This document shows, in pieces, positions 1 through 12,275 of a stretch of 64,000 nt of DNA. The stretch's first letter is position 1, and every line of letters begins with the position of its first letter. The DNA comes from Manihot esculenta. Lineage: Eukaryota; Streptophyta; Magnoliopsida; Malpighiales; Euphorbiaceae. Both the position numbers and the translations under genes were made by a program. The DNA is taken from assembly GCF_001659605.2 (NCBI RefSeq), contig NC_035166.2, forward strand, positions 20,191,225 through 20,255,224, written 5' to 3'. The notes beneath the pieces were generated by a model, which saw only the letters and a list, made by a program, of their open reading frames with translations, had not been told where the DNA came from and searched no databases.

Positions 1-1466
1 AATTTATTGAAATATTATATAATAATATTAATGTTATTTTACAAAATAAAATTAATAATCTAAAAAGGATAAAGATGATGGAAAAATATTGTACAAAATT
101 ATAAAAAATGAAATAAATATATTAACATATTTTAATTTACCTAAAAATGACATTTACTTATTATAGCATTAAGAGGTTAATTTTTAAATAATGTGTGACT
201 TATTTGTAACTTATATATAGGCATTAATAATTGAATCATAAATTTAAAAATTAAATAACTAAATTATTAAAAATAAAAAAAAATATTGATGCAATTAAAT
301 AAATTATATTTTATGAATAAATTGCACTAAAATGTGTATTAATGAAAAATCAAATAATATAATTATATATAATTATAAAAAAAATTTATCAACATTATAA
401 TTTTGATTCTCATCTTATTAATTCTAGTAAATTTTATATCCATGTCGATTCATAAAAATAATATATATTGTTACAATGGTTAATTAATTATAATTTAATA
501 TATATTAATTTTAAATCTAATTTATATAATTAAATAAAATTTGTTATTAGTTCATACAATGCAAAAGCCAACCATCTATTTTTTTTTAATTATGTATCTT
601 TTAATTATTAATTCTCTTTTAATATTGATAACATATTAAACTTAATGTTAAAAGAACTCCATATAATAATGCTTACTCTTCACATATCAATACTTAAAAA
701 AATTAATAATTTTAAATAAAAAAAATTTACCTAATCATAAAAGGATTAAAAAATTAAAATATTGGGCCATTTTGATATAATTCAAAATAGAGAGAAATAT
801 TTTAATTAATTAAGTTAGATCATAGACCCACGACAATAATTATTTGAATAAATGAATATTCCCTTATACAAAAAAAAATCAAATAATAAATCATATTAAA
901 AAAAATCCTATAAAAGTAAAATAAATTAAAAAAAAAAAAAAGTGGTCTGCTTTTGATTCTGTTGGACTAGATATAAGTTGGCTGAAATTACGTGATGTCA
1001 CGAATGAGGAGGTGAAGAAGAAACGAGGAAGGAAGAAAGAATCGCAGGAAAACTACCAAAACCTCCTTAGGTCAGACCATCTATCGTTCAATTATATTTT
1101 CATTACGTAATTGTAAGTCTCAAAACCCTAGCTACCTTCTTCAACCTCTGTATTGTGATTTTGTAGTGTAATGTAATTTGCAGATCTTTCCAATTTCCAA
1201 GTTGTTATCATTTGAAACTTGGATTCGCCTTTTTGTTTTCCCGAGGAGAGGAGGAGAAATAAAAAATGCTTTGAATTTTGGGAAATAATAGGTGTAATTT
1301 TTTGTTGGCTGTGATTTTCATATATTGATGGTGGATTTGCAGGACATGGTAACTCGATTGCTAAAAGTTGGGTCCATTGAAGGGAAACTATAGTTTTTCT
1401 GATTCTTAGTGGAGCAATATATCTACACTGATAGAGACATAGGGAAGGGTTTTCGAAGGAGGTGGG
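1..1466. other. AT-rich upstream region and 5' leader of the ARG1-like gene
   Basis: Positions 1-950 are very AT-rich with no coding signal on either strand. From about 1000 the composition becomes less extreme and purine-rich, and an AAACCCTAG telo-box-like motif lies near 1124. The stretch 1000-1466 is probably promoter and 5' UTR of the J-domain gene that begins at 1467. It contains several upstream ATGs (for example near 1266 and 1345), so a 5' UTR intron is possible, but I could not fix its borders. Confidence 0.5.
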
Positions 1467-4400
1467 ATGGGTTCGAAAAAGGCTGAAAGTACATCAGCTC
1501 CAGTAATTCGACGAGACCCATATGACGTGTTGTCCGTATCGAGAGATTCAACTGATCAGGAGATTAAAACTGCTTACAGGAAACTAGCTCTCAAGTAAGT
1601 TCCATGTCAATTGCATCCTTTTTATCTCTATCATTTCTTTTTTAACTTTTTGGAATTTTTTGCGTGGACTACAGGGATATTGCGGGTTGTGAGCAATTTT
1701 TGAGCTAATAGGTGTTGATATAGTCTTACTGTCTTAGATTGCGGAATTTGAGAATTAAGTTTAGTTACAGGCTCAAATACAGCTCAATGAGGTTTTAATG
1801 TGATGTGGATTAAGTATGTCACCCAAGTTAGAAAGATGGATTCTTTTGCTCATTTATGTAGATATGTTTTGATGCTAGCATGGTGTTTCTTTTGCTTATT
1901 TATGTAGATAGATTTCATGTTAGCACGATGATATTTTACTTATTCATGTAGATATATTTTGATTTTATCACTTTAACTGTGCTACTGAAGTTCAATGTGA
2001 CATGGCTGAATACTTTCTTTGGCTGTTAATGCATTGTTTTTTTTTGGGGGGGGGGATCTTCTGGGAAGTTGTCTTTGTTAGAGGAAATCCTTATGGTAAT
2101 TATGATAAATTTGGACTTGAAAACATTGGCAACTGATTCATGAATGCTCCATTTGTTAGTTGTGTCACCTTTACACTTTTGGGGAAAGTTGTCACATCAA
2201 TGACTGGAATTTCATTTAAGCCTGTCAGTAACTCAAATGGCATATGGATGACTGGATTCATTTTGCTAATTGCAAGTTGCTTTTTGTTGATGGCTTCACT
2301 TGTGTTTTGCGTGTAAAGTCTGAGGTGATGGATAAGTTCAATTATTGTTATCCTACTTCCTTTGGATGAATATAAACTACTTATGTAATTTGCAATATAT
2401 CCTTTTCACATATGTTAAATTTTCATTGTTTGACATCCTGAGACAATCAACTTTTCTATGTGAATGTTGCTTGTGTTACTTTGTATGCCTATATTTGATC
2501 TTGTAGCCAATATAAATCATGTGCAGATATCACCCAGACAAAAATGCAAGCAACCCTGAAGCTTCTGAACTTTTCAAGGAGGTGGCATATTCCTACAGCA
2601 TTTTATCTGACCCAGAAAAGAGAAGGCAGTACGATAGTGCGGGGTTTGAGGTGCATATTCAGTTCCTTCTCTTTTTCCTCTTTATCCTGTCTTTGATATG
2701 GTGTTTGGTGCTGTGTTGTAAAAAGGACACTGCATTTGGTGCTGATGATTCTTCTTTAATTCAATATGAGCTGAAACTTCCCCATTGAATGATATATGAC
2801 GTTAGTCATCAGAGTTTTTGACCTTATTGAATTGAATTTTCTCTCTAGAATCCTTCTCTAGTGGAGATGTATTGCCTTTCTTAACCCATTATCACCTCAT
2901 TTCCCACAATTGTGGAGTCAATGCCTATAAATGTTGCGTCTCTGCCAAAATTTGTGGCAGCTCCTTTATGCAAGTAATCCTTGAAGGACATGTGAAATCA
3001 CTGCGATTCTGAATAGAAAGGAATGAGTTGCACAAGCTACCATAACCATTGTCATTGATTAAATAACAAATTTGTGAACATTTTTCTAAAGTGCTTTCTT
3101 CTTATAAGAAGAAAACCGCATTGTTTCATCAAAGATAGAATATTCTGATCGTTGGAGAAGTTTCCTACTGCCTTACTTTTGTGCCTAAAGTGAAATGTGG
3201 ATATCACCTGGTGAAGTTTTCACTAGTATGTTCTTTGCTGCTACCCCACCTCATCTCCTTCTCCATCTCTGTCATGCAGATGCTAATAAGGTGGTTTAAT
3301 CTTGGAAACTTTGGAATTGGAATTTGAGTGTTTGAAAATATTAATGGGTTTTGCTCTATAGATTACATAGAGATGATAAATACTAGACCTATATGGACAT
3401 CAAGGCTGTAATATGTTTGGGATTGGTTTTAATGGGATATTTATGGGGGCACAAAGTTATATAATTATATTGGAAGGTTTGTAATCATAGCACCAAATAG
3501 CTAGGTTTAGGATCACACCTAGACAGAAGCCTTTGTATTTGCAAGGGTTTGTAGTATATTTTATCATATCTGTATTGTATTTATATTTATATATCAGAAA
3601 CTAAAGTTTTGAAAATTTTGTTTTTTATTTCTTTATATTTCTTAATTAATAGTTATTATTATTTAAAATTGACATGGTAGGTTGATCTTAATTATCTATT
3701 GGTGGGTTGCTTTTATTCAATGTATGAGAGATATCTACTTATTTTTCCAATCCTTTCAAAGTTACTCCTCCCTCTCACAAGGATAGGCTTATTTTACTTT
3801 TTCATCCTTCTGAAATTATAGGCTATTTTCCTTTTTCTATTAGTAATTTATGTATTAGCTTTCTGATATGCCCTATTTAATATGCATTGAAATTTGTTAG
3901 TTCTAAGAATAATTTAGTAATGGAGCAATATGAGTGGAGGGTATATTAGGAAAGATTTTATAAAATTTGTTATTTTAGCTATGATAATATATTTTCTTAA
4001 TTCATGTGAAAATAGCTATTTGCCTATCCTTGTGAGACAAAGATTATTTGATTTCTTTCAAAGCAATGCGCAAAGAAATCAAAGTTTCTTTTTTGCATTT
4101 AGAAGGAAAAAACTAATAGTAATTATGGTGAAAGAAACATGGAGATTGTTAACTTTGTTCTATTACGTGGAGAAAGATAAAATGCAATGATAATGAGTGT
4201 GATCCCCCAAGTAACAATTTTTTGGTCAATGATTCATCGAAGTCTGAATTGGGTAAAGTTAGTAACCTAGTATTTATTCCACATGAGCTTGAATGTGATT
4301 GTATATTTAACCATTGGCTAGAAGTGTAAAACTAAGTGTTGTGTAAGATAAGTGTTATCCCTTTGAAAGTTTATGGGAGCCACTTCTAGGGTCCATATTG

Positions 4401-7400
4401 GTTAGTGTGCTAAGTTCTATTGGATGCAAGAGATTTAAATATAAGTGGAGCTTACTCCCAATTTTTGAGATGATATGTAATCAAGGTTTTGTACGGATTC
4501 CTTACCTGTATCTTCTCCTTCTATGCTAAGTTGAAAATAAAACCTCATGGATCATGCTTGTGGCATGTATACAAAATAATTGAAAAATAGAGCCATAATT
4601 GCATTCCTTTGTTTTCTGTGTGTCTACTTGTGGAGGTTTGTTAGGAAACATGAAAGATAAAATAAATGAATGCGTACATAGCTAACTTCTTGATATTTAG
4701 AGCTTCATTTTCTTTACACTCTTAGCAAGTGTTGTTGTGTCCTTTCTTCCTATTGTCATATAGTTGCTAGGGTATTTATCACATCTAGTACTTTGGGTTC
4801 AGAGATGGTGCTTTTGCTACACATTGTTATTACTTGCTAATTGTGCTCGGAGTTGTCAATTCAACAATTTATACTAGGGTTAAGCATAATTTTGGGAGTT
4901 CTGAACCAAACTGAGTAACCATACCAAACTGTTGAGAATTATACCAAACTGAACTTATTTCACTATTTTGATCTGTTTCTGGTCCTTCAATAAGAACTAA
5001 CCATAACTATTTCGAAACCAAATCAAGAATCAATTTTATACACACATCTTCCTATTTTTTAGGTTTATTATATTCTTTAAATATAAATTATATGTATTTA
5101 TATGCATTAAGATTTATATATATATATAATTATTAATTATATATAATAATTATGGACACTATACAAACCATTATTGTCTTTTATTCATTAACCTTTTCTT
5201 AATAACTTTTGTTATAAATACATTAATTAATTTTATTATTCTTAATTTTTGGTGCAGTGCTATATTTTATTAGATGTTCAATCATTTATTAAAATATACC
5301 TTATAGTTAAGGATTATAAAATTAAGAAGTACCTAAAATATATATTAAATTATATACTTATGCTACTACATTCATGCTTGTGAATGTGTGTGTATGTATA
5401 CTTTATAATTAAAGATTTACATAATTGGGAAATAGTTTAAATCTGTATTAGTAACCATCTTTACAGCTTAAATGGTAGTTCAAGTATGAAATTGTTTCAC
5501 AAACCAAGAATCGAACTAGAACTAAAAAACCGAAAATCAAACTGAACCGAAACTGTAACAGCAAACAACTGAACTGGAAACAAACTGAAATTTTTAGGTA
5601 GACCTGGAACTGGAACCACACGATATACTCATTCAATGATTTCTTACTACGATTCCTGTAATTGTCTTCCTGTTTGCATAATATTTACTTTCTTTGCTGA
5701 ATAGATCCTAATTTTTTGGAATTCTATAATTGACTCTTTTCAGGCTCTTGATGCTGAAAACATGGATATGGAAATTGATTTATCTAATCTGGGTACTGTC
5801 AATACAGTATTTGCTGCACTCTTCAGGTGAGCTTGAGTTGAAAACATATGGAGCTTGTACTTTGATTTAGCTATCTTTAAGTCTCTTATTTAATTGAATA
5901 TAGCAAGCTTGGTGTCCCTATCAAAACTACAATTTCGGCTAATGTTCTGGAAGAAGCTCTAAATGGAACTGTCACAGTCAGACCCCTTCCTATTGGAACA
6001 TCAGTTAGTGGAAAGGTGTTTAGTATTTCTTACTGATATAGGTGTTCCTTTTCAAATATATATTTTGTCCTGAGTTCCTTTCCATTTATCTTTTTTGTTT
6101 ATTCTCTTTACTATTGCAGGTGGACAAGCAATGTGCCCACTTCTTTGGTGTAACAATAAATGAGCAACAAGCAGAGTCAGGGATTGTTGTAAGAGTAACT
6201 TCAACTGCACAAAGCAAATTTAAGGTTCGTTGACTTATCTGTGCAATGTCCATGAGGCATGTATGAGCCGTTTGCTTGGATCTGTTTTTGAAATTTGGTT
6301 CTTTTGTGCAAAAACTAAAGCTTGATGTTGCATTGTTTATTCAGTTACTTTATTTTGAACAAGATGCCAATGGTGGCTACGGTTTGGCACTACAGGTACT
6401 TATCATTTCTCTTGGTGCTTTCCAAGTTTCAAGTTTTTCTACTCCTTGCACTCCTGCCACTTTCCTTTTCAACTTTTATCTTATCGTAAAACTTCTCTAA
6501 AAGTTTGCCAAATTCTTGAAGTGGTGTATGAATGTAAACATTTTTCATGATAGATCAATATGGAGCTTGCTGGTATGGATAAAAGTTGCTGGCTTGCTTT
6601 TGATATATTTTTTTTTAAATATGGTATTATTATAATTTGAAGAATCACGTTTATTCTGAACTGCCTGAAACTAAAATATGGGCTACATAATTACCTCATT
6701 AATTTGTAAACTTTTATTTGCAATTACAAATTTTAGGCATAGACACTCAAATTTACTATTTGAACAAGCACGCATTGCAAAATTGTATTATATGAACAAC
6801 AAAGCCTTAATCCTAAACTCGTTGTGGTTGGCGATGACAATATGGATTTTTTTTTTTTTGGCCATTCATCTCTATTTGTGACCAGTTCCGCATCAATATT
6901 CAAGAAAAAAAAAGAAAGAAAAACTGGAAAGGAAGTAGATCATGCAGATAGCAAAAGAGGATAAACTAACCAAAAAAAAAAGAACATTTAGTGCAGTAGG
7001 CAACAAGAATTATAAAAAGGGGGAAGGGGGATGTCAGAACACTTGAGACAAAAAAGGAGGAGAAGGAAGAGTGAATAATGAAAAAACTGGTCAAAGAAAA
7101 ATGAACTAAACTAAATTATGCAGGAGAGGAAAAGGCCCGAGTCAAGAAGAATAAGTAGACTGTCCTAGTTTGTTAATTCAGCTCACTGGGGAGACAGATG
7201 GTAGAATGAAATTAGGGCATCAATTCAATTGATTCTTTTTATCTTAATTCCAGAGGGCCACTGAAGCACATGACTTGGAACCTCACTTGGAGGTGTGTAC
7301 ATGAGGGTGGTTTCTTACCTCATGCTACCATGGTACGAATCCTGATCTAGGGGTAACAACTAACAATTTGGATGGAAGCATGTTAGACTTAATGTCCAAA

Positions 7401-10400
7401 TATTTTCAACTTTCTCAATAATTTCATATCGCATTTATACCTATAATTGCCGCCCCTTCCCTAGGGAATCACTTTGAGGCATGGACTGGTTAACTATTCT
7501 CAAGGGTAGATGAGGTTGTTGCGACACAGATACGTATTAGACACTTAAGTTGGATGTGGGTACTTGTGTATGACGCCACTGACAAGGACAAAACTAAGAA
7601 AAATGTTAGACATCGATGTGTTCCAATCATGAACCGTCTCTGTTATTTGGACCTCCAACCCAAGCCCTTTTATTCTGTAAATAATACAATTTCTACCTAT
7701 TTTCTGTTATATGGAACCTTGTTGTAGTACTTGTATGTGGCTCTAGATCCATCGTCATTCTATAGGACTAGATAATTATGGAGGCTTTGGATGATGTCAC
7801 ATATTGACTTAAATTTGCATTGAAGAGGGCATATAGTAAATGTTGTCAATGTTGATTCCCTAAAAAAGCTTTGGAATCATTTTGAGATCATTTAGAGGTT
7901 GGTGCATACCAGTTTGACATTGCTCTACTAGTCGTCAACATGGCTCTTGGAAAGGAAATGGACCGTCAAACACAAAGACCATGGATTAGATGATGCATGT
8001 TGTCGTTCTCCTTTGGAGTAAAAGAATGCCAGAAATGCTTTTAATAGATTTTTTATTCATCTGGAACTCTCAGGCTAGGCAATTCTTTTGTATCTCGTCT
8101 TTCTGATGGTTCAGTGCAGATCAAAGGGGGCTTATGATGAATGGACTAAGCATTCCCTGATGGAATGATTTAGTTAGTTTCTTTGTCAGGATGATACTGC
8201 ATTCTGTGTTTGAGATGAGCTTCTTCTATCAGATGATTGAGCTAATCTTCACAGATGTAGTAATGGTGTTTCTTGTTGGGTGTTAAATTTTCCTCTAATA
8301 ATCTTTGTTGTGTTGCTGCTGACTTTGTTTAGGTGGAAACTTATTTTATTGAGGGTTCTGGATTGAGTGTTCAGAAGTTGGAAGTTTGTCTACTTGGAAA
8401 ACAGCAACTATTGCTTCCAAAAAGTTTACACTTTAAGCTGTCCACTTCATTAATCATCCTTAGGCGTTAACTTCCTCTTCAATGTTGTGATAGTATGGGA
8501 GCATTATTTATGTGCTAAAGGTTTCTTAGGATAATTTCAGGCGAGGACAAAAAGCAAGAACATTGGTCATTTTGGAAGTTGGAATTTCCTGTATTGAAAT
8601 CAGAGGGGGTTCTTTAGACATCTGTCTGAATGTGTTTCTTAACCAAATCCTCCTGTGGAATTACAGTCCAGAGAAAAGGTGGACAAAATGTAAAATAATG
8701 GTACTACCATCCCATCTATGATCATCCTTTATCAGTAGTAAATTACTTGCTGCTACTCTCTTTTCTGCCCAATTTCCAGTTTCGGAGTGCATGGGGCCAC
8801 CTGTGTATTGATTTAGCCTTGGTAGTGCATTAAAACTACTATTATACAGTTTGCTTATTATGCTATTTAATGCTACTATTGTTGATCTTTCAATTAATTC
8901 TTCCTTTGCATTAGCATGAAATTTGAATTAGAAATACAAATTTGATGAGGAAGTGTGGATATTGCTTCCTTGTTTCATTGTGAGGTTTCTGAAACACTGA
9001 AAATTGATTACTCTTTCCTAGTGGGTTCTATTCTCAAAATGGCATTCTTTGTTTTCTTTTTCTTCTGAAAATATCTATTTCCCTGGATGTTCAATCTGGC
9101 TTTTGAAGTTCTGACAATGGGATTGGCACTTGTGTGGAGCTTTGTAGATTTACTAGAATTTTCCTTTGCTATGATGTCTGGTTATTGCAAAGAAATATTA
9201 TGGTATGTTGTTCTTAATCTGATCTTATGGGTAGTTTTAGCATGCATGTTTAAACCGTTTGCACATTTTGGCTGTTATAATGAACACCTTGTCAACTTGA
9301 CTGATGCATATACAATCTCATTATCTCTGTCCAGGAAGAGAGTGAGAAGACTGGCAAGGTGACATCTGCAGGGATGTATTTTCTACATTTTCAAGTGTAT
9401 AGAATGGATTCAACCGTGAATGCTGTATGACATCCTCTCTTCATTTCTTTTCTTTTTTCCTCTATATTCTGGTTGTTTTTGCCCTTGCCATTCCCTGACT
9501 GAAGTAAGCATTTCCTACATGGTGGTGCAGTTAGCAATAGCCAAGGATCCTGATGCTGCTTTCTTTAAAAGATTGGAAGGTCTTCAACCTTGTGAGGTTT
9601 CAGAACTGAAAGCCGGCACCCATATCTTTGCTGTTTATGGTCAGAAATGCTTAATTTATCCCTTAAATTAGGCTGTTTTTTACTGAATTTAAATTGAATT
9701 GGCCTTAAATTGGCTTTCACTGAAATTTTTATCAGGGGATAATTTTTTCAAAACGGCTACCTACACAATAGAGGCACTTTGTGCAAAAACATATGAAGAT
9801 ACCACAGAGAAACTCAAGGAGATCGAGGCACAAATTTTACGGAAGAGAAATGAGTTGCGTCAATTTGAGACAGAATACAGGAAGGTACAGTTCTTTCTTT
9901 TATAGGTGTAGTGTTATGGTCCTAGGTCATGGATCGTGTCATGTGATGATTGATAGAAAAGAAGCTCGTAAAAGGGAGCTTTTAACACCTCAAGACTCAC
10001 AAAGGAGAGAGTCTCAATCTCACAATTCTTAGAATAAATCTGCTTGTTTTATTGAACAAAATAAACTCCTTTTATTGTGGAGGAGGTTCTAGAGCTTCTA
10101 ATCAAAGTAGAAGTTTAATACAAGCAACCATTAGATCTAGGATAAGATAATAGAAAATATGATAAGATAAGATAATAGAAAATCTAAAAAAAAAATACTA
10201 GATAAATAAAATCTGTTTGTTATGTATTTAAGCTATGCATTATCCATAATATAACTCTCCTCCTCGAAACAGAGTTTGTCCTCAAGCTCAAATGTAGAGG
10301 TTGTCCTCAAGGTAGGATATGCAACATGAAAATAAATAATAGACTTTCATACAGTTTCAAATTCAAGACAACATTGTCCATAATCTACTACTTTCCAAAG

Positions 10401-12275
10401 CCGAGTGTCTAGATCAAAGACAAAGATAATTTCACTTGAAATTAAATCAAGTTCTTTTATTTTAAAATATGATCTACTACCCCACTCTTGTAGGTCTCGG
10501 CAGAGTGGGTCGCGGAATGTAGGATGATAATGTACCATTTGTGCCATCGCACGATGGAAAGTCAACTTTGTCATTTTGGGGGCACCATAGGTACCTCTAT
10601 CTTTTCATTTACTTGTTAACCAAAATTTGATGGGCTGCAGCTCGATCTATCTTGATTTTGGTTCAACCCCCTATTGAAGGTTCGAACTAATTCAAAAATC
10701 TGCTGAGCTAAGGCATTCAAAGTCCATCAAATTATTGCATGAAAGAATTCAACTTATCTTCTAGATTTGTTGAAATAGGATCAGATACCAAATTATTATG
10801 GTCCCAAGTCATGCATCGCGTCATGGGATGATTGTAAGTAAAGGAGCTCATTAGAGGGAGCTCTTAACACCTCGAGACTCACAAAGGAGAGTCTCGATCT
10901 CAGAATTCTTAAAATAAATTTGCTTTTTTTATTGAATAAAATAAACTCTTTCTGTAGTGGAGGTTCTAGAACTTCTAATCAAAGTAGAAGTCTAATAGAA
11001 GCAATCATTAGATCTAAGATAAGATAATAGAAAATATGATAAGATAATAGGAAATCTGAAAAGAAACTATTAGATAAATAAAATCTGTTTGTTATGAATT
11101 TAGGTTATTTTTATCCATAACATGCAGCTCATTGGGTAGTTCAGTTGTGCACATCTTGAAATTCGCTTGTGATTCTTTGTAGGCCTTGGCACGCTTTCAA
11201 GAAGTAACCAACAAATACAGCCAGGAAAAGCAATCGGTATGTTTCTAAACCTTGCATCCCTTATTGGGTGTTTTCATCGTGTGTGTTAGCATTATTTCCT
11301 AACTTGACATGCTTACATGATCATGTAGACACAAATGCTCTCCTTGCATATATGCATCCCATTTACCAAAAAACACCTTTTAATATTTTCACTGAGCTGA
11401 GTTGATTGTAAGAGGGGAATGTGATCATCTCCTTGCTCCACAATGGCTGCACTCTCTTAATTAGACAATTGCTGTATCTAGTCTAGAACCTCTTGCCTGC
11501 TTAAAAATGTGTCACATACTCTACAAGAAATAATAAAAGGGAGGGAAAAACTGTTAAGGGAAGCACGGGTAGTGTTATTGATGAGTCAGCAGCAGTTATA
11601 ACTAACTGATGTAGAAATAACAGCTGGAGAATACTTACCAGCATTATGAATAATGAATTCACAGACTCCCTCCTCTGCAATTCTGTTTCTCTCTCCCAAC
11701 TAACTCTACTTTCTTTTCTCATCCCTTTCCTCTCTCTTTCTACTCTCATCTCAATCTCTCTTCTCTCATCCCCAAGTTCTTGAGTTGTGGCAAAATGTTG
11801 CGAAGATATTGTACTCTAAAATTTGTTTTTTAGCTAATATTCCGTGGATAATAGTGATCATAATAAAAAAATTATGATATCTGCTACTACTATATTAAAA
11901 ATTAAAATAAGCTGTATCTCTGAGATCTGTTCTTCTTCTCTCCCTCTTTTCTATTTGCATTCAATGTTTGAATGGCGGCAGAAGCCGCAGAACACTATTA
12001 CTTTAGTCTGTCAACTTGTTTGTTGTTTAGCTGACTATAATTTTTGTTGTTCCACTTAGGTGGATGAGCTTCTAAAACAGCGGGATAGCATACATGCCTC
12101 ATTTACTGTGACGAGGATGGTCAGTAATTTTAGTAATGGAAGTACAAGCAAAGTTCTTAGTGAAGATTCAAAAGCTGAGAGTCCAAAGGAAGATGGAAGT
12201 GATGGAAAAGATAAATCCACCAAAAAAAAATGGTTCAACTTGAACCTTAAAGGGTCTGATAAAAAGCTTGGTTGA
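1467..12275 (+). CDS. ARG1: ARG1-like J-domain protein (DnaJ15 type), 11 coding exons
   Basis: Type III (class C) J-protein orthologous to Arabidopsis ALTERED RESPONSE TO GRAVITY 1, a membrane-associated HSP70 co-chaperone needed for root and hypocotyl gravitropism. Coding exons read here: 1467-1594, 2527-2650, 5744-5826, 5904-6015, 6120-6224, 6345-6395, 9335-9424, 9531-9639, 9736-9884, 11183-11236, 12060-12275. All are flanked by GT/AG and keep frame, giving 406 residues (the family is about 410). The J domain covers about residues 16-85 with the HPD triad at 45-47, split by intron 1 just before Tyr44. There is no Gly/Phe-rich or zinc-finger region. Residues from about 280 to 345 are charged and coiled-coil-like (for example [18 protein letters not shown]). 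The C-terminus is basic and ends [15 protein letters not shown], a signature of ARG1 rather than ARL1/ARL2. Two introns exceed 2.9 kb and several carry transposons. Confidence 0.93.
1595..2526 (+). other. ARG1 intron 1 with three imperfect tandem repeats
   Basis: GT/AG intron interrupting the J-domain codon Lys43. Positions 1841-1967 hold three diverged copies of a unit of about 46 bp built around TTATGTAGATA. A G-run follows a T-run near 2040-2055. No gene seen. Confidence 0.7.
2651..5743 (+). other. ARG1 intron 2 (3.1 kb), transposon-bearing
   Basis: Large intron between the J-domain exon and exon 3. It contains a Stowaway-like MITE (3763-4046). A second AT-rich segment (about 4870-5640) has CCAAACTGAAC / GAACTGAAACC-type motifs on both sides, like the ends of old non-autonomous plant DNA transposons, but I could not define its termini. 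No coding region is supported. Confidence 0.6.
3763..4046. mobile_element. Stowaway-like MITE in ARG1 intron 2
   Basis: A perfect 15-bp terminal inverted repeat, CTCACAAGGATAGGC at 3774-3788 and its reverse complement at 4022-4036, encloses about 235 bp of AT-rich DNA. Just outside the left arm is CTCCTCCCT, the Stowaway/Tc1-mariner-type end, and a TA dinucleotide flanks each side (3763-3764 and 4045-4046) as expected for the TA target duplication. There is no transposase, so the element is non-autonomous. Confidence 0.7.
6396..9334 (+). other. ARG1 intron 6 (2.9 kb)
   Basis: Long intron with no supported ORF. Around 7280-7345 a tract ends in GGTACGAATCC, one mismatch from the RNA polymerase III B-box of tRNA-derived SINEs, but no clear A-box or tail was found. 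Purine-rich, poly-A-interrupted sequence lies at 6895-7090. The rest is unremarkable intronic DNA. Confidence 0.5.
9912..10251 (-). repeat. 3' LTR of the intronic LTR element
   Basis: Left copy on the plus strand. It starts TGTTATGG and shares TTAACACCTC, GACTCACAAAGGAGAG and the GATAAGATAATAGAAAATA tract with the other LTR. It is adjacent to the purine tract, making it the 3' LTR of a minus-oriented element. Confidence 0.75.
10794..11122 (-). repeat. 5' LTR of the intronic LTR element
   Basis: Right copy on the plus strand, ending CCATAACA. The primer-binding-site-like sequence lies just inside it, which marks it as the 5' LTR on the minus strand. Confidence 0.75.
11237..12059 (+). other. 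ARG1 intron 10 with CT-rich LTR-like tract
   Basis: Positions about 11540-11770 read like the U3/R part of plant Copia LTRs (TAACTAACTGA, ATAATGAATTC, then a long CT-rich run). No partner LTR or internal region is present, so at most this is a solo or degraded LTR. Confidence 0.3.

Larger units (their letters stand above)
9912..11122 (-). mobile_element. Small non-autonomous LTR retrotransposon in ARG1 intron 9
   Basis: Two direct repeats, 9912-10251 (340 bp) and 10794-11122 (329 bp), have the LTR-type inverted ends TGTTATGG...CCATAACA (slightly mutated on the inner sides). Read on the minus strand, TGGTATCTGATCC (10778-10790) sits 3 nt inside the 5' LTR like an initiator-Met tRNA primer site, and the purine tract GAGGAGGAGAG (10255-10265) lies beside the 3' LTR. 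The flanking 5-mers TGTAG (9907-9911) and TGCAG (11123-11127) look like a target duplication with one change. The 542-bp interior lacks gag and pol domains, though a TTGAGGACAA-type phrase near the purine tract recalls Gypsy 3' ends. It encodes only a 75-residue minus-strand ORF (10347-10574) that I do not recognise. The LTRs are clearly diverged, so the copy is old. Confidence 0.8.

Noticed and set aside
2519..2788. 89-codon DnaJ-like ORF
   Set aside because: It is ARG1 exon 2 read through into the intron. The splice donor is after 2650.
4870..5640. Possible hAT-like element with opposed CCAAACTGAAC words
   Set aside because: Sequence too degraded to place ends or a target duplication; mentioned only in the intron 2 entry.
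7280..7345. tRNA or SINE from a B-box-like GGTACGAATCC
   Set aside because: No convincing A-box at the right spacing, no cloverleaf and no tail or target duplication.
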